DNA from: Liolophura sinensis
Lineage: Eukaryota; Mollusca; Polyplacophora; Chitonida; Chitonidae
Length of the DNA stretch: 60,000 nucleotides
Direction: 5' to 3'
NCBI RefSeq assembly: GCF_032854445.1
Contig: NC_088306.1
Location: forward strand, 28,307,764-28,367,763
Position numbers and translations under genes: made by a program. This document shows, one piece after another, positions 46,209 through 58,500 of the stretch (positions are counted from its first letter, which is position 1; every line of letters begins with the position of its first letter). The notes under the pieces are model-generated. The model was given only the letters and a program-made list of their open reading frames with translations. It was not told where the DNA came from and searched no databases.

Positions 46209-46345
46209 TTTCCTTGATTGATTGACGTTTTACGCCGTCGTCAAGAATATTTCATTTATACGACGGCAGCCAGCAGATGGTGAGAGGAAACCTGACAGAT
46301 CCCGGAGAAAACCCACAACCATCCGCAGATTGGTGGCCCCTTACA
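46165..46345 (-). mobile_element. SINE family A, minus orientation
   Basis: Long TTTATTTA tail, TTGACGTTTTACGCCGTCGT and AACCCACAACCATCCGCAGA; the head is missing. Confidence 0.75.
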
Positions 46346-46616
46346 GATTTTCGGAAGGCTTATCACTTTACACTGTTGGTTATGAATGACTATTGCACCT
46401 TTCATTATTCATGATTTAGGAAAAAAAATTATGTTACCAGCTCATAATTGTCAATTAGACCGAGAAATCAAGAAGGAATTCAGTGACCGGCCTTTCCACA
46501 ATCTGTTATCGTGTTTCAGAATTCCATATATGGCTCGCGCAGATTCCGCAGAAGTCGAACACAACACTTATTAGCTATGACTCTGTTTTTACAACGGGCT
46601 AAAACAAGAACGTGGC

Positions 46617-46727
46617 TCATCAAGGTGTTCGCCGTGCACCTATGCCATCAAGGTGTTCGCCACGCGGTATGCCATCAAGGTGTTCGCCGCGCGGTATGCC
46701 ATCAAGGCGTTCGCCGCGCACCTATGC
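46617..46727 (+). repeat. 27-bp tandem repeat, four copies
   Basis: ATGCCATCAAGGTGTTCGCC + GCGCGGT type units; 9 codons each, hence the open frame across it. Confidence 0.88.
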
Positions 46728-47274
46728 TTATTTTGTTTTCTTTCCCTGCGTGACTTCTGTATACAATACCTATCTATACTGACTTCGAATACAACCAACC
46801 ACAACAACCACAACCGTAAATAGAGCGTGACAGCCACTGAACCTTAGACACAAGACCTGTGCTCGTCCAGGAAAACTCTAAGTGAAATGCTAACCTTTGT
46901 GACCTAGTAATCTTTGACGTCGTGTTACTGTATAGTGAAAACATAGTTATTTCCCTTTATCCAAAATGGCTTCAACTGCATCAGAGACACTGTTTTACGA
47001 ATAATGATCTATGAGCAATACATTCTAAGAAAGAAAACGATGTCAAGGTCGATACCCAACTCATTTGTTTGTGTATGTTAATAGATTTACCTGGTGAATT
47101 TAAAGTCATCGAAGCGAGAAATTTCCCGAAACTCGAGTAACGAAAAGACATCCGGGATCTTTAAATACTGATTTAACGCGAATGTTAAAGGAAGAATGAT
47201 AATAAAAAATATTTTGAAACTGTCCTCTTACTCATAGATTGTCTCTCCCACTGAGTAGTTTTATAACATCACTC

Positions 47275-47352
47275 TGGCCGGTTTCATCCCACCGTCGTAT
47301 AAGTTAAATATGCTTTTGCGGCGTAAAACACACAATCAAATAAATAAATAAA
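47275..47352 (+). mobile_element. SINE family A 3' end fragment
   Basis: CCACCGTCGTATAAGTTAAA to CACAATCAAATAAATAAATA. Confidence 0.65.
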
Positions 47353-48001
47353 GTTTGATATAATAGGCCTACAGTACATGTATCTGAACTCGCAGAAGAG
47401 GCTAATACTCCTCTTTTGGAGTTTTATGGGCAAGTCTGATATATTCATTTTCATGTGTATCCACACGCTGAAAAAAAAATATTGAATTTCGTATAGGTTA
47501 TGAATGGTGTGTCGCAGCTGTGTGACAGGATACAGTCAGTTGTTAGGCATGTCTGTTTTAAGGACAAAACCGGCACTAGTAAACTCGCAATTTGGAGTAG
47601 GCCTAAACGTTAAAGCGAACAGTTTGCAACTCAAACGTAGTATGGTGTATTGTTGTCTGTGCATGTATTGCGTGATACATTTTGAAAAGGTGGATATATT
47701 TAGACAGCTCATCAAGCCAAGTATACCCCATGAACTGGACAAAAGTGGGTGTATGTATAGGGTATTCAAAGCCGGTACAGAACACACCGTGAGGGGTAAT
47801 TGTCATGCGCTGTAAGGCCCAGGGTTTGAAGTATAGCCCGGCATGCACATGCATCAGAAAAAAAGTCATCAAGCCTTCACCACATTCTTGCGACTGCAGT
47901 TGAGCGTGAATCGCTGTTCAGCGAGCAAATTAGCCTTCTGTGTATCGAAGTTGTATTTGGAATGCGAGATTAGAATATTCCTCAGGACCTTATGCTCAAC
48001 A

Positions 48002-51000
48002 ATGAAGGCTAGACGTGACATTGATGGCGGATGGGCTTATATGGTAGGCCTGGGTAAGTTATTATATATACATGCTGGTACTCCCATACACGATCGATGA
48101 TCCGTTGCTTGTCTGGAATCAGTTCTTTATATTGTAATGGATCAACATTTCACTTGTTGACAAATCCCACTAAGTCAAGTGTAGGGTCACATAAAGTATT
48201 CGAGCTGTAGTTACGAGGTTTTTTCTGTACCTGCAAAAGATATTTTCAAGTCTTTTTTTTATTTCTCGTACCGTTAATTGTCAGGCTACATGTATGCCGC
48301 CATATTTTATTTAAGATATGTACGCTACTGGTATGGGTGCCAGTGTTGAGGCATGTCCGAGTCATTTGGGCTGTGAACACAGAGTGTTTATTATTTGCTA
48401 TATGTATTCCATTCTTTGTGTATTTTTATGTACACAACTATAAAGCTTAACACAGAAGTAGGCCACTGAGTCATTTAAAACAGTTAGTTAATACACCATG
48501 CGACAAGGCAATCGTACCGATAGCCTATTCTAGCGCTGCATTTTGCAGCCTCTGAAGGAGTGGTTCACTTCAGGCTAACGTTAAACAAATGAACTTGGTT
48601 CTTCGCTATGAGTTATCAATGTTTATTTATTTATTTGATTGCTGTTTTACGCCGTACTCAATAGCATTTCACCTATACGAGGGCGGCCAGCATTGTTTTG
48701 GGAGAAAACCGACAAAGCTGGGGTGAACCCACGGCCATCCGCAGGTTTCTGACAGACCTTCCTACGTACGGTATCAGTAGATAAGGTTAAGCCCAGGACC
48801 GAAAACTATTGTCGGAGTAAACAGTATAAATACGTCAATATGTTAGAACAAATATGCCTCATGTGTGAGATTCCTTTTATACTAAATATGATAAAACACG
48901 CAGTGGAGGTATAAAGACTACAATATAACATCAGGACACAAAGACCCCCACCCCCACCCCCCACAAACCCCTTCCCTCCCCTCAGCCACCACAATACAAA
49001 AGTCCGAATCACAGACAGGCTAAGATTAAGCAGAACACACCCAAGACTTCCACACACAAGCTCCAAACATTGATATCGATGAATCTCGAATATAGTCATT
49101 ACCCTTACATGATGACCCATTCCTAACAAGAGATATATCATTGACAAACCCTGACTTTCAACATGCGGCTGCGTCAAAGTCACCACTGGTGCACATGGGA
49201 AACATAAAAAAGTTATGTTAAAATTAAAACAAGTAATAAAATAAGAATATAGCATGGAGCTATAAATATAGGTCATGTGTAAATAGAGCCATTAAAATAG
49301 CCATTGGACTTAACACATATTTGATTTGGTACGCCATCCATAACGATTAAAATAAATTTCATTAAGAGCTATTAGTTTAACTAAAATACTCGCAAGTTTG
49401 AATATTAGGGCTATGTTTGCGAACGTTAACACGTCCAAAGACCATAGCTGTTTCATAGTGTGTTCATCGGTCAGAAATCGTAGTCGGATGAGCATACTTT
49501 TACACAACTCACCAAAGCCGGGCAATTCGCACTGACTAATGTGCAAAGTGTGTATTAATGTACATATTTGATCTGTGTATATTTTGTACATGAACGTTCA
49601 GTGAACACCTCCGAATATACACTTAAACGCTGTGGGACCATGCTTTATTTATTTATTTATTTATTTATTTATTGTTTAATATCATACTCAAGAAATTTTT
49701 GCCCATATGAAGCCTGCGCTCATGCTGGCCTTCTCCCGGTCGTACGTGGGGAGGTCTTCTTGCGGCCTGCGGCTGATCGTGGTTTTCGACTGGGCTCTGT
49801 CCGGCTTCCTCCCATCATGAAATTGGCCGCTGTCGTACATGTATAAGTGAAATATTTTCGAGTAGGCTACGGCGTAAAAAACTAATCAAATGAATAAATA
49901 AATATATTAAGGGTGTCAGTTTTTTGGTACTTTGGTATCGTGAAGGTAATGACTGGCCATCATGCACAATTAAGGCACACATCTTAGTCAGCTCCTCTGG
50001 AAATCACTGTTTCGTTTTCACACGTTTTCATTGCGCAGGTGTTTTCATCAGTTTTTTCATCATCTCCGGCTTCGGACGAAGCTTTGGACTCCTGTATGCC
50101 GCGTTCATCGAGACTTTCGGTCAGTCTGACTCTGTGACGTCACTTCTCGTGGGCATCCGGTCCGCCTGTGCCATTGTCTCAGGTAACACAGGTCATGCGT
50201 GGGGGTGGGTGTACAATTCGCATTTACAGGGGCGCGTTGGAATTTTTACTGCTTTAAGATTTTACAAACTATATATTGTCAGACTTACCTCTATCAGTGT
50301 ATAGCTGAAAAAAAAAACTGAATTAGGTCGTTTCATCTCGTCCCAGAAAGTTTCGGGTTGTGAACAGAAGTTTCTGGGTGGCAAGATTAAGTGATTTTAG
50401 GATTAAGAAAATTTAAGTTATGCCTTGTATACTTGTTCCTTTAAAGTATTGTTATCTGTCTTTTCGCTCTTCTCTATATGACTCCCAGTACTTACGGAAT
50501 CCACTACTCTCCTTGTTTGCGAGCCATGGTAAAAATGGGCAGTCCAAGACGCCTATATTGCAATTGTTCAAAAGTGTATTAAGACTTAAGCCTGGTTTTA
50601 ACTTTAGTCCAGACTAAAGTGTCATTTACTTTGTATTAGGATGAGACCGGTATTAAGATTTAAGCCTGGCTTTAGTTTAATACACCTCTGGGCAATTTGG
50701 GCCTGGACTAGACACTAAAGAAACAATAGGCAGCCCCAAAAATTGGTTTCGGCAATAACGGATGAAGACAGACAATTTTTCTGTTGAAGTGTAGAATTAG
50801 AGCTACATGTAATGTTACCAACTGCCGTTTGGTACCAACTTACGAATGAGGTTCATGCATTTTCTCTTCAAATCGTTCACAAAGGACAAAGGTAGACTAC
50901 TTCGCCGAGATCTGTCTGTTGTTGGGTTGCCCATCCATCTATCTTACATGTACACCTACCAGCCAGCGTAGCGTGTACGGTTACCATTAATCCCATCAAG

Positions 51001-54000
51001 CAGCCCCAAAAATTGGTTTCAGGTCCTGTCAGTACAGCTTTATCGGAGAGGTACACAGAGAGAAAAGTTGTCATTGCCGGAGCTTTGTTCATCAGTTTAG
51101 GATTCTCACTCTCATTTTTCGCCACAAGTCTTGAATTCTTAATCGTCACTATTGGAGTCCTCCAAGGTACGTAGCAAATTTTGACACCAGTCTTCTGAGG
51201 TAAACACAAATGTTCTGCTTGAGGCTACACTACAGGCCCCAGGTGAATGGGGCTAAACTGTAAGACCTGAGGTGAACCTCAATTTCATTACAATTCCCGA
51301 TTGGTAGCACAACATCCTTTAACGGTGTTTTTTCGTTTCTCATCCAACAGGTATAGGTGCTACCATTCTTATTGGTCCATCTATGGTTGCCATGGGACAC
51401 TATTTCGTAAAAATGCGATCTCGTGCCATGACAGTGACGTCATGCGGAGGGTGTATTGGCATGATGGTTGTGCCGATCCTCATTCAGAAGCTCGTAGAGC
51501 ACTACTCGGTTCGCGGAGCACTCTTGGTATACGGAGCTTTTTCCCTGCATCTGATTTTAACCGGAGCTTTCTTGCGACCTGTGAAAACAATGGACAGCCA
51601 AACGTCACGTGACGCCGACGTCAAAGGGAGACAATCTTGTGGGGAAGCTTTACAAAATTACACAGCACCAGGGCAAGGTGACGCTTTGATATCTGAAGAG
51701 GGAGATAAAACAAATAAACGTGACCTTTTATGTGAGGAAGGGACAGGAAGTAACACTCAAGTTAAGGGTGAAGCTATGGATGACACCGACAGTAGCCAAA
51801 ATGGGATTGCGTTGAACAAATTTGAAAAACACAGAGAAAAACACGATAACCAGGTAGAATACCATTTGATAGAATCCTGTGAAATAACAAACCACAAACA
51901 TCGTTCCGCAACCCCAAAACCACAAGCCACCAAGACTAAAATTCGACAAAAAGGATTTATGAAGGTTGTCATGGATACAATGGATTTCTCGCTGTTAAAG
52001 AATCCTCTTTTCATACTGATACTTATATCTGGGACAATGTCAGGTATCCCTTATATGACCATGACCATGTTTCTCGTTCCTCTCATAGAATCTCGCGGAA
52101 TATCGCGAGACACAGCTGCTATTTTGTTGTCTGTGATGGGCGGCTGTGATATTGTGGGAAGACTTGTGTGTGGTGCTGTAGCAGACAGAAAACCTATTCA
52201 GCCAAAACATGTTATAGTTTTCACCTCTGCGTTGGCCGGAATTCTTTGCAGTGTGTTGTACGTTGTCAAAAATTTTCACGGCTTCTTGGGAGTAGTCATT
52301 GCATATGGCTTGGTGAACAGTGCTCCCAGCATATTGGTCCTGCCGGCTACAATACAGTTTGTGGGACTCAAATCTCTGCCAAAAGCCGTCGGAGTCTTAC
52401 TGTTCTTCCTCGGTATTGCGATTGCAATTGCTCCCTCTTTGCTAGGTAACGGTTCTTTTTTTTTTTACTCTACTTCTTACAATAATCAAATCACTTTATG
52501 TAAGAAATATCTAGACGACAGTATCGTCCATAGCTCACTTTTTACCAAAACATCAAATTTCTTAAAGGGAAATAAATAGTAAAAGTGAAGGAAACATTAG
52601 CAGAAACACGAATCTGAAAACATCTTTAATTAATTCTTTCCACAGAATTAAATGCATGCAGGTGTGAGGTGGGCTGTATAGACCATACTGATGATAGACG
52701 TTGTCACAGATGTATCACAACCTGTTTTCTGTACCTTTATGTTCAAGTATTAATAATATTCTTGTGGACATTACTCCTGTTATGTTTGGATGACATATAA
52801 ACACCTTCTGTATGGCCAGGTGGGAGATAATGGGGGCGGGGGGGGGGGGGGGTCCGTAGCAGAGGGGGTAGGCACGCCAATGCAGTCGCTGTGAGTTCAA
52901 CTCCAGCTCATGTTGGCTTCCGCTCAGGCCTTGCGGGGGAAGGTCTGTCAGCAACCTGCAGATGGTTGTAGGTCCCCCCCCCAACCTTTCCCCCGCGCTC
53001 TGTCCGATTTCCTTCCACTATAATGCTGGTCGCCGTCGTATAAGTCAAACATTCTTTAGTATAGCGTAATACACCAATCAAATAAATAAATGAATATAAG
53101 TCCAGAGAAAAGTCGGCATGAACATTGTTCATAATGCCCACCTGACAATGTAAACACCTGACTCTATTTAATTCATTATTTTCAATGGTTTTTCTACTGA
53201 TATTTGCTAATCATTTTTAATTATTCTTTCCTAGTTAATCTTGCTCGTAAGTCACGTGGTATTATGGCGCTTTAACTTAGCCAACGTCATTTTTCTTAAA
53301 ACAAAAAACAAAATCCTATGAGAAATTTGATTTACGAAGTTTTCTGAACGTGGCCTCAGGCATGGATTAATATCTTTTTTGACTGAAATGTGCCAATAAG
53401 CCGTGGAGCCTAGCACTCTCTAACGTCAACAGCAATCACTGAATCAACCCCAACACAAGTCTGTCACTTATTTTTATAGATCAGTAAGTCATCTTTCATA
53501 AGGCGCGGTGTTCAAAACACGCATTCTGCCATCGATACTTACTTAAGTAAATCCCTTCCAATCCTCCAAACTGCAAACAGTTATGTGCGCGTGATACATT
53601 ACACCATGCGGTACGTTGAAGCCCGTAACGGGAGCCCAGACAAATTTTAAAATGGTATTTCTATGTGTGACCAATTACTGTTTCCACTATTTTTAATTCA
53701 AGTCTTGTTTATTTTTGCCGGTGATATTTTTTTAAAACATAAAAGATAAGCTCGATTGTTAGTTTCACCGGCGTTGAGTGACAGACTTTTGTCGTTAATG
53801 CAACTCACAATCGGCTGGCACTACCGCATGGATCCGCGTGTCACCACCGCCATCAACTTCGCTGTAAAAATTTATAATCTGCTGACTGTGAAACCGCGCC
53901 AAAGTCTCCACAGGTAGTACCATAATTCGGTGGATGTCCAATTTGCGTCAGACAAACCAGACGGAAGAGCATATGTGTCATCTATGTGGGCTGTATGAGA

Positions 54001-54641
54001 GCGAAAATCGGTCATCGTTTCGCCCAGTCGCTATGCTGTACACGCTTTTCCCTGATCTAATACAACTCCGGTAGAGTATTTTTCAAAATATTTGTTGTAA
54101 AACTGTTTTACTTATATTATTTTCAAGGTGCTAATTAAGAGGTGTTACATGAAGGGGTAATTATAGATTAAGTCACACGCTAGCTCCTGCAAAAGCACAA
54201 AGAGGGTGGGCCTAATGCATGGATTCGGCTATGCGCGCAGTGGGTGGGCCTAATGCATAGATTCGGCTATGCTTTGCACGGCTTTTGAGTACATAATCCT
54301 GACAGGTAATCACGGCATGACGTCACCCGGCCAGGGCTCCGTGGTCGACAAGATAGGCAGAAGGTGAACTTTAATGTTTTTTAAATGCAGCTTACAGACT
54401 TACATAGCATAAATATTTAGTTTAGGGAACATTTAGTGTGAAAATAAAGTCGTTGGGGTTCTACTTTACTTAACAAATGACATGTCTGTATTTTGCAGGA
54501 TTGTTGAAGGACCAAACGGGAAGCTACGGCCCTATATTCCCAGTTATGGGCAGTATCCACCTCATTGCAGGAATGGTTCTTTTGCTGGAGCCTTTGGTAA
54601 GGCGATCTAAGGCCAGGAATATCCCGAATCCCAAATCATAA
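48002..54641 (+). CDS. Monocarboxylate-transporter-like protein 2 (SLC16/MFS), complete
   Basis: Twelve-helix SLC16 carrier, 525 residues. Exons 48002-48053, 50039-50182, 51023-51166, 51351-52445 and 54499-54641 (stop TAA); every intron is phase 1 with GT/AG ends. The start ATG precedes KARRDIDGGWAYMVGLG, the SLC16 signature entering TM1. Exon 3 gives GPVSTALSERYTERKVVIAG. Exon 4 gives IGPSMVAMGHYF, CGGCIGMMVVPIL, a hydrophilic central loop at about residues 188-324 rich in Lys/Glu/Asp, then TM7-TM11. D380 and R384 in GGCDIVGRLVCG match the Asp/Arg pair of TM8 known from mammalian MCT1 to be needed for transport. Exon 5 ends LLLLEPLVRRSKAR. Very close to transporter 1 in the TM4-TM6 block, less so in the loop. 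Substrate unknown. No signal peptide is expected or seen. Confidence 0.96.
48616..48775 (-). mobile_element. SINE family A, minus orientation
   Basis: TTTATTTGATTGCTGTTTTA to GACAGACCTTCCTACGTACG, 5' truncated; in transporter 2 intron 1. Confidence 0.75.
48780..49638. other. Transporter 2 intron 1, central part
   Basis: Includes a C-rich stretch at 48946-48980. A 156-codon minus-strand ORF (48806-49276) shows hydrophobic composition but no family I recognise and no splice support. Confidence 0.35.
49640..49905 (+). mobile_element. Palindromic pair of SINE family A fragments
   Basis: A minus-oriented tail (TTTATTTATT, ATCATACTCAAGAA) at 49644-49705 runs straight into a plus-oriented 5'-truncated copy (GCTCATGCTGGCCTTCTCCC to TAATCAAATGAATAAATAAA). 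The join suggests nested or recombined insertions. Confidence 0.7.
50555..50722. repeat. Palindromic element in transporter 2 intron 2
   Basis: GTGTATTAAGACTTAAGCCT and TTTAGTCCAGACTAAAG on the left pair with AAGCCTGGCTTTAGTTTAAT and GGACTAGACACTAAAG on the right. MITE-like, no clear target duplication. Confidence 0.6.
52446..52854. other. Transporter 2 intron 4, start
   Basis: No feature apart from a G run at 52834-52853 just before a SINE. Confidence 0.4.
52855..53098 (+). mobile_element. SINE family A
   Basis: Head (GTAGCAGAGGGGGTAG) to tail (ACACCAATCAAATAAATAAA). Diverged, with a C run in the body at 52974-52982. Confidence 0.78.
53099..54498. other. Transporter 2 intron 4, remainder
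   Basis: About 1.4 kb without recognised features except a short direct repeat: GTGGGCCTAATGCAT followed by GATTCGGCTATGC occurs twice at about 54206-54275. Confidence 0.45.
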
Positions 54642-55523
54642 TGACTTATTTGAAGACAGTGATTAGACGAAGCACAAGGTAACAGAAAACTGGAGGCACC
54701 AAGACTTAAAGAGGCACCCATTACGCCGATGGCGACTGACAAGACAAGTTTAATTTGGTACTGATCCCGTTCAAAATAGAATGAAACATTATTGCTGTCC
54801 TTCTTTGAAAATCTGGCCTCTAAAAATGGTGATCTCATGTATTAATGTGAGACACCTATAGCTTCATGTTGCTGGATTTGATTGATTGATTTATTTATTT
54901 GATTGAAATTTTACGTCGTACTCAAGAATATTTTACTTATACGATGGCTGCCAACATTATTGTGGGAGAAAATAAGTGCAGAGCCCGGAGGGAAACCCCG
55001 ACCATCCACAGGTTGCTGGAAAACCTCCCCTGGTACGGCCAGAGAGGAAGCCACTATGAGCTGGCGAGAGGCAGCTAGGTCAATGCTCGCTACTCGATTT
55101 GAAACGATTTTGAAACTTATCTCGTTATTCACGTCAATGGATGGCGCTTTAATACAAATAACGTTAGGCGAAACATGACTAATACAACATAATAAAAAAA
55201 TACATATTTTGATAAAAAAAATTCAAATAATTTTTGCCTTGCTGACGATTAGGAAGACATCATAATCGTGTACTGTTCGGAATGACTGATGTCGGCCGCA
55301 TTTTTGTTTCTATGCAGCTCGGTAAGGAAGGCCATTTGCCTAATTGTGGTCACATTGAAGGAATGAGTTTGTGGTTTGTGTATGATTGGCAAGGGATATA
55401 TACACGAGCCGTCCATTGAACAGAATAAAGCAAACAGTCATCACACGCAAATTGTTGTTCCCTTAAAAAAAGATTTATTTAAGTCATCACAAATTTAAAC
55501 CACTAATAATGGCAGTGCTATCA
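54642..55523. other. Convergent 3' region between transporters 2 and 3
   Basis: The 3' ends of the two genes face each other across 882 bp. AATAAA-like signals occur near 55422 on the plus strand. The SINE at 54888 lies inside. Confidence 0.5.
54888..55065 (-). mobile_element. SINE family A, minus orientation
   Basis: TTTATTTATTTGATTGAAAT to GGAAGCCACTATGAGCTGG; the head is missing. Confidence 0.75.
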
Positions 55524-58500
55524 TTATGAATTCTGACTGGTCGTTAATGTGTTACGCAGTTCCATCCGTCGCTTAGCAATTGGCTCCAGCAGTAGAAGAA
55601 GTCCACCCAATATCTGAAGGGCGCCTATTATGGGGAAGATTGCGTCATACGATCCCGTGACGTCTTTGATGAGACCTGAAAAAAATTGTCATCATGAGTT
55701 TAATTGTGGATCATTTCATTTAAAACGGCAAATCAGGTTCAAAAATTGTCATTATGTAGAATATCCTCGCGAAAAAAGTCACGTGAACTGAATAATTATG
55801 TGTCATTAAAAACGTTTCAGGGAGCAAATGGACGACACATGAAGACTCGAATTGCGATCGAGTTGGATAGGGTACCTCTCCCCTGGTAATGGCGATTCGG
55901 GTTCAGTTGGATTGACTGGTACTATGTTACTAGTTTTCCCACAAGGTGTGACTGGACGAAAAGACCACACACCTCAGACCCCAATAACTTCAGGTGGAAA
56001 AGGATCCTTCAGTGCCAACGTTAAAAAAGAACATCAATAACAATCGATCAAAGTTCATCAAAACGCTGTGAAAGTCCACCCAGGGTCAAAGAACAATGAG
56101 GAAGGCATTTTGGACTTTGTGGGACAGCATTGTAGGACATTGGAGCATTTTAAAAACATATTAAAAATCAAACAATTACCATAATTTTATGAAGCTGACA
56201 TATTTGTTATTTCTTTATTTTATTGGTGTTTTACGCCGTACTAAAAATATTTCACTTATACGACGGCGGTCATACGCACGCTGCTGGAAGACCTTTCTAC
56301 GTACGGTCTGAGAGCTGGACTTCAACTCACAGCGACTGCATTGGTGAGAGGCTCCTGGGTCAATGCGCCGCGCTGGCGCCCTCCCTACCTCGAACACGAA
56401 GGCCCTCGACATGATATTTTTCAACTGGCATAAAATAACATATAGGTAAATCATGCCAATCGCAACCACATTCAGGTGGAGATAGAATTGTTGCAGATTT
56501 CGAAAAAATATCTCAGAAAGTGTCAATCTATGAACAAAAAAAATTAAAAAGATAGCGAGCTTTAATTAATGACAGAGATGTAATCGCGTAATTTTGTTTG
56601 TCGCAGAACTTGTGCCAAGATCCCCCTCCCCTCCCTCCACCAACTTCCCCGTTATCAATATTAGATTTTTTAATTTAGTTATTTATTAGGTGTTATACGT
56701 CGTACTCCTGAATATACGGCGGCACCAGCATTATGGTGGGAGGGAACCGAACCCGGGGGAAACCCACGACCATCCGGAAGTTGCTGGCAGAACTTCCAAT
56801 GTACGGCTGGAGAGGAAGCCAGAATGAGCTGAACTTGAACTCACACCGACTGCATTGCTAAGCGGCTTCTGAGTCATTCCGCTATTCTCCCCACTATCAG
56901 TGTTAGATTACTTCCCTGTAGCAGTAAGAGGTTGACCGCCCTCGTGGAGGACCGTTTGTAAGGTGTTATGTTCTGTGAACACCATGAACTTGTTTTCGAT
57001 CAATACATCAAGTCTGTACATGACCCTTAGGGAAAGATCGTCAGTATATAACATAGCAAAGGCCCAGGAAATTCCGATCTCTGTCACCGTACAAGTGACC
57101 AGAATAGAATAAGTGAAAATTTATTAAGTATGGCCTACGAAGAATCAAATGAGAAAAGGTGAGCTTATCACTCACCAAACAAAGGCGGAGTTACCGCTGT
57201 GAAGACTCCACGAAAAAACATGCCCAGTCCGAGTCCCCTAGCAAGGGACGCAACTCCGAGTGAATGTGCTAATGCCGGCATAATGAGCAAAGTTGGTGCA
57301 CTGGACACAAGAGCGAAAACGACGCCGAGGCCAACAAAATCCTCAAATTTTTTGGCCAGTGGCAAGAAACAACAGACAAGACCGGTTATAATTCCACAAA
57401 TACACATTATGTGATGAGGTAGAAGCGGTCTTTTATCCGCCAGAAAACCGGCTGTCAATCTCCCGATGACATCGAAACCGCCAATGACAGACAGGATTAC
57501 GGCGGCGCCTTCTCGTGGGATTCCGCGCAATTCTACCAGGGGGACAAAATAGAGGGACTGGTTACCGTATGTGACGTCGGAAAGAGTAACCGACCAGAGA
57601 AAAATCTGGTAGACGTAGTTTTTCAAAAGGCTCAAGTCAAACAAATCTTTCAGCAACCCAACTGCTAATTGTTTCGCCTGTTTGATTCCAGCAGAGTCGT
57701 GTGTTTGTCGTGAGCCAGATGTAATGGCATCAACCGTTACTTTGTCCTCATTTGCCTGAATTTCTGAATATCGCTTCATTCCTTCCACATCCACACTTTC
57801 TGTTTGCAAAAGGCCATCTGCAACACTGACTGAATGCAGTCGATTTGGAGAGGGCTTGCATTCTACGCCTGCTCCGTGTTCTTTTTGTATGGTATTATTT
57901 TCCAACACAGACGCAGACGTGCCTTTGATGGCTCCTAATTCAAGGGACGTTACTCTTCCTGTTTCTATATTGTACTCTGACAAAGCCATTTCCTCTGTGA
58001 GTTTTCCACTGGTACACATTCGCTCCTCTTCGTCAGAATTAACACGGTCGTTGTCGTTCGCTTCCCTAGGAACATGGACGTCGCCATCTTCCACGGTCAT
58101 GGGCCTTTGCACAACGCCAGTTATAATCAGGTTCAAACATATGCCCCCGAAAATTAATAAAGTTCCTCTGATTGAGAAAGTATCGATGAGATAGGTTAGC
58201 AAAAACGGGACGACCACCATTCCTAAGCAGACGCCACAGGATGTCAGGCTATAGACGCGTGACCGCCATTTTGAAAAGTACTTCCCCATGGCAACGTTAG
58301 AGGGACTGATCAACAGAGACATCCCAAATCCTGAAACAACAAGAAAATATCAGCCTCAGACGACACTTGTTTAACATTTTGCACATGCTTTACATTCTTT
58401 CATATAACTATAAATTACCAAGTGTAATCATTATGTTTTCACACGCTCGTACTTTCCACTAGAATGGTATACATATTTATGAAAATCATTCTCTCTCTGC

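Noticed and set aside
48806-49276. 156-codon minus-strand ORF in transporter 2 intron 1
   Set aside because: Hydrophobic but contains a glycine run from a C-rich tract, no recognised family, no splice sites in frame.
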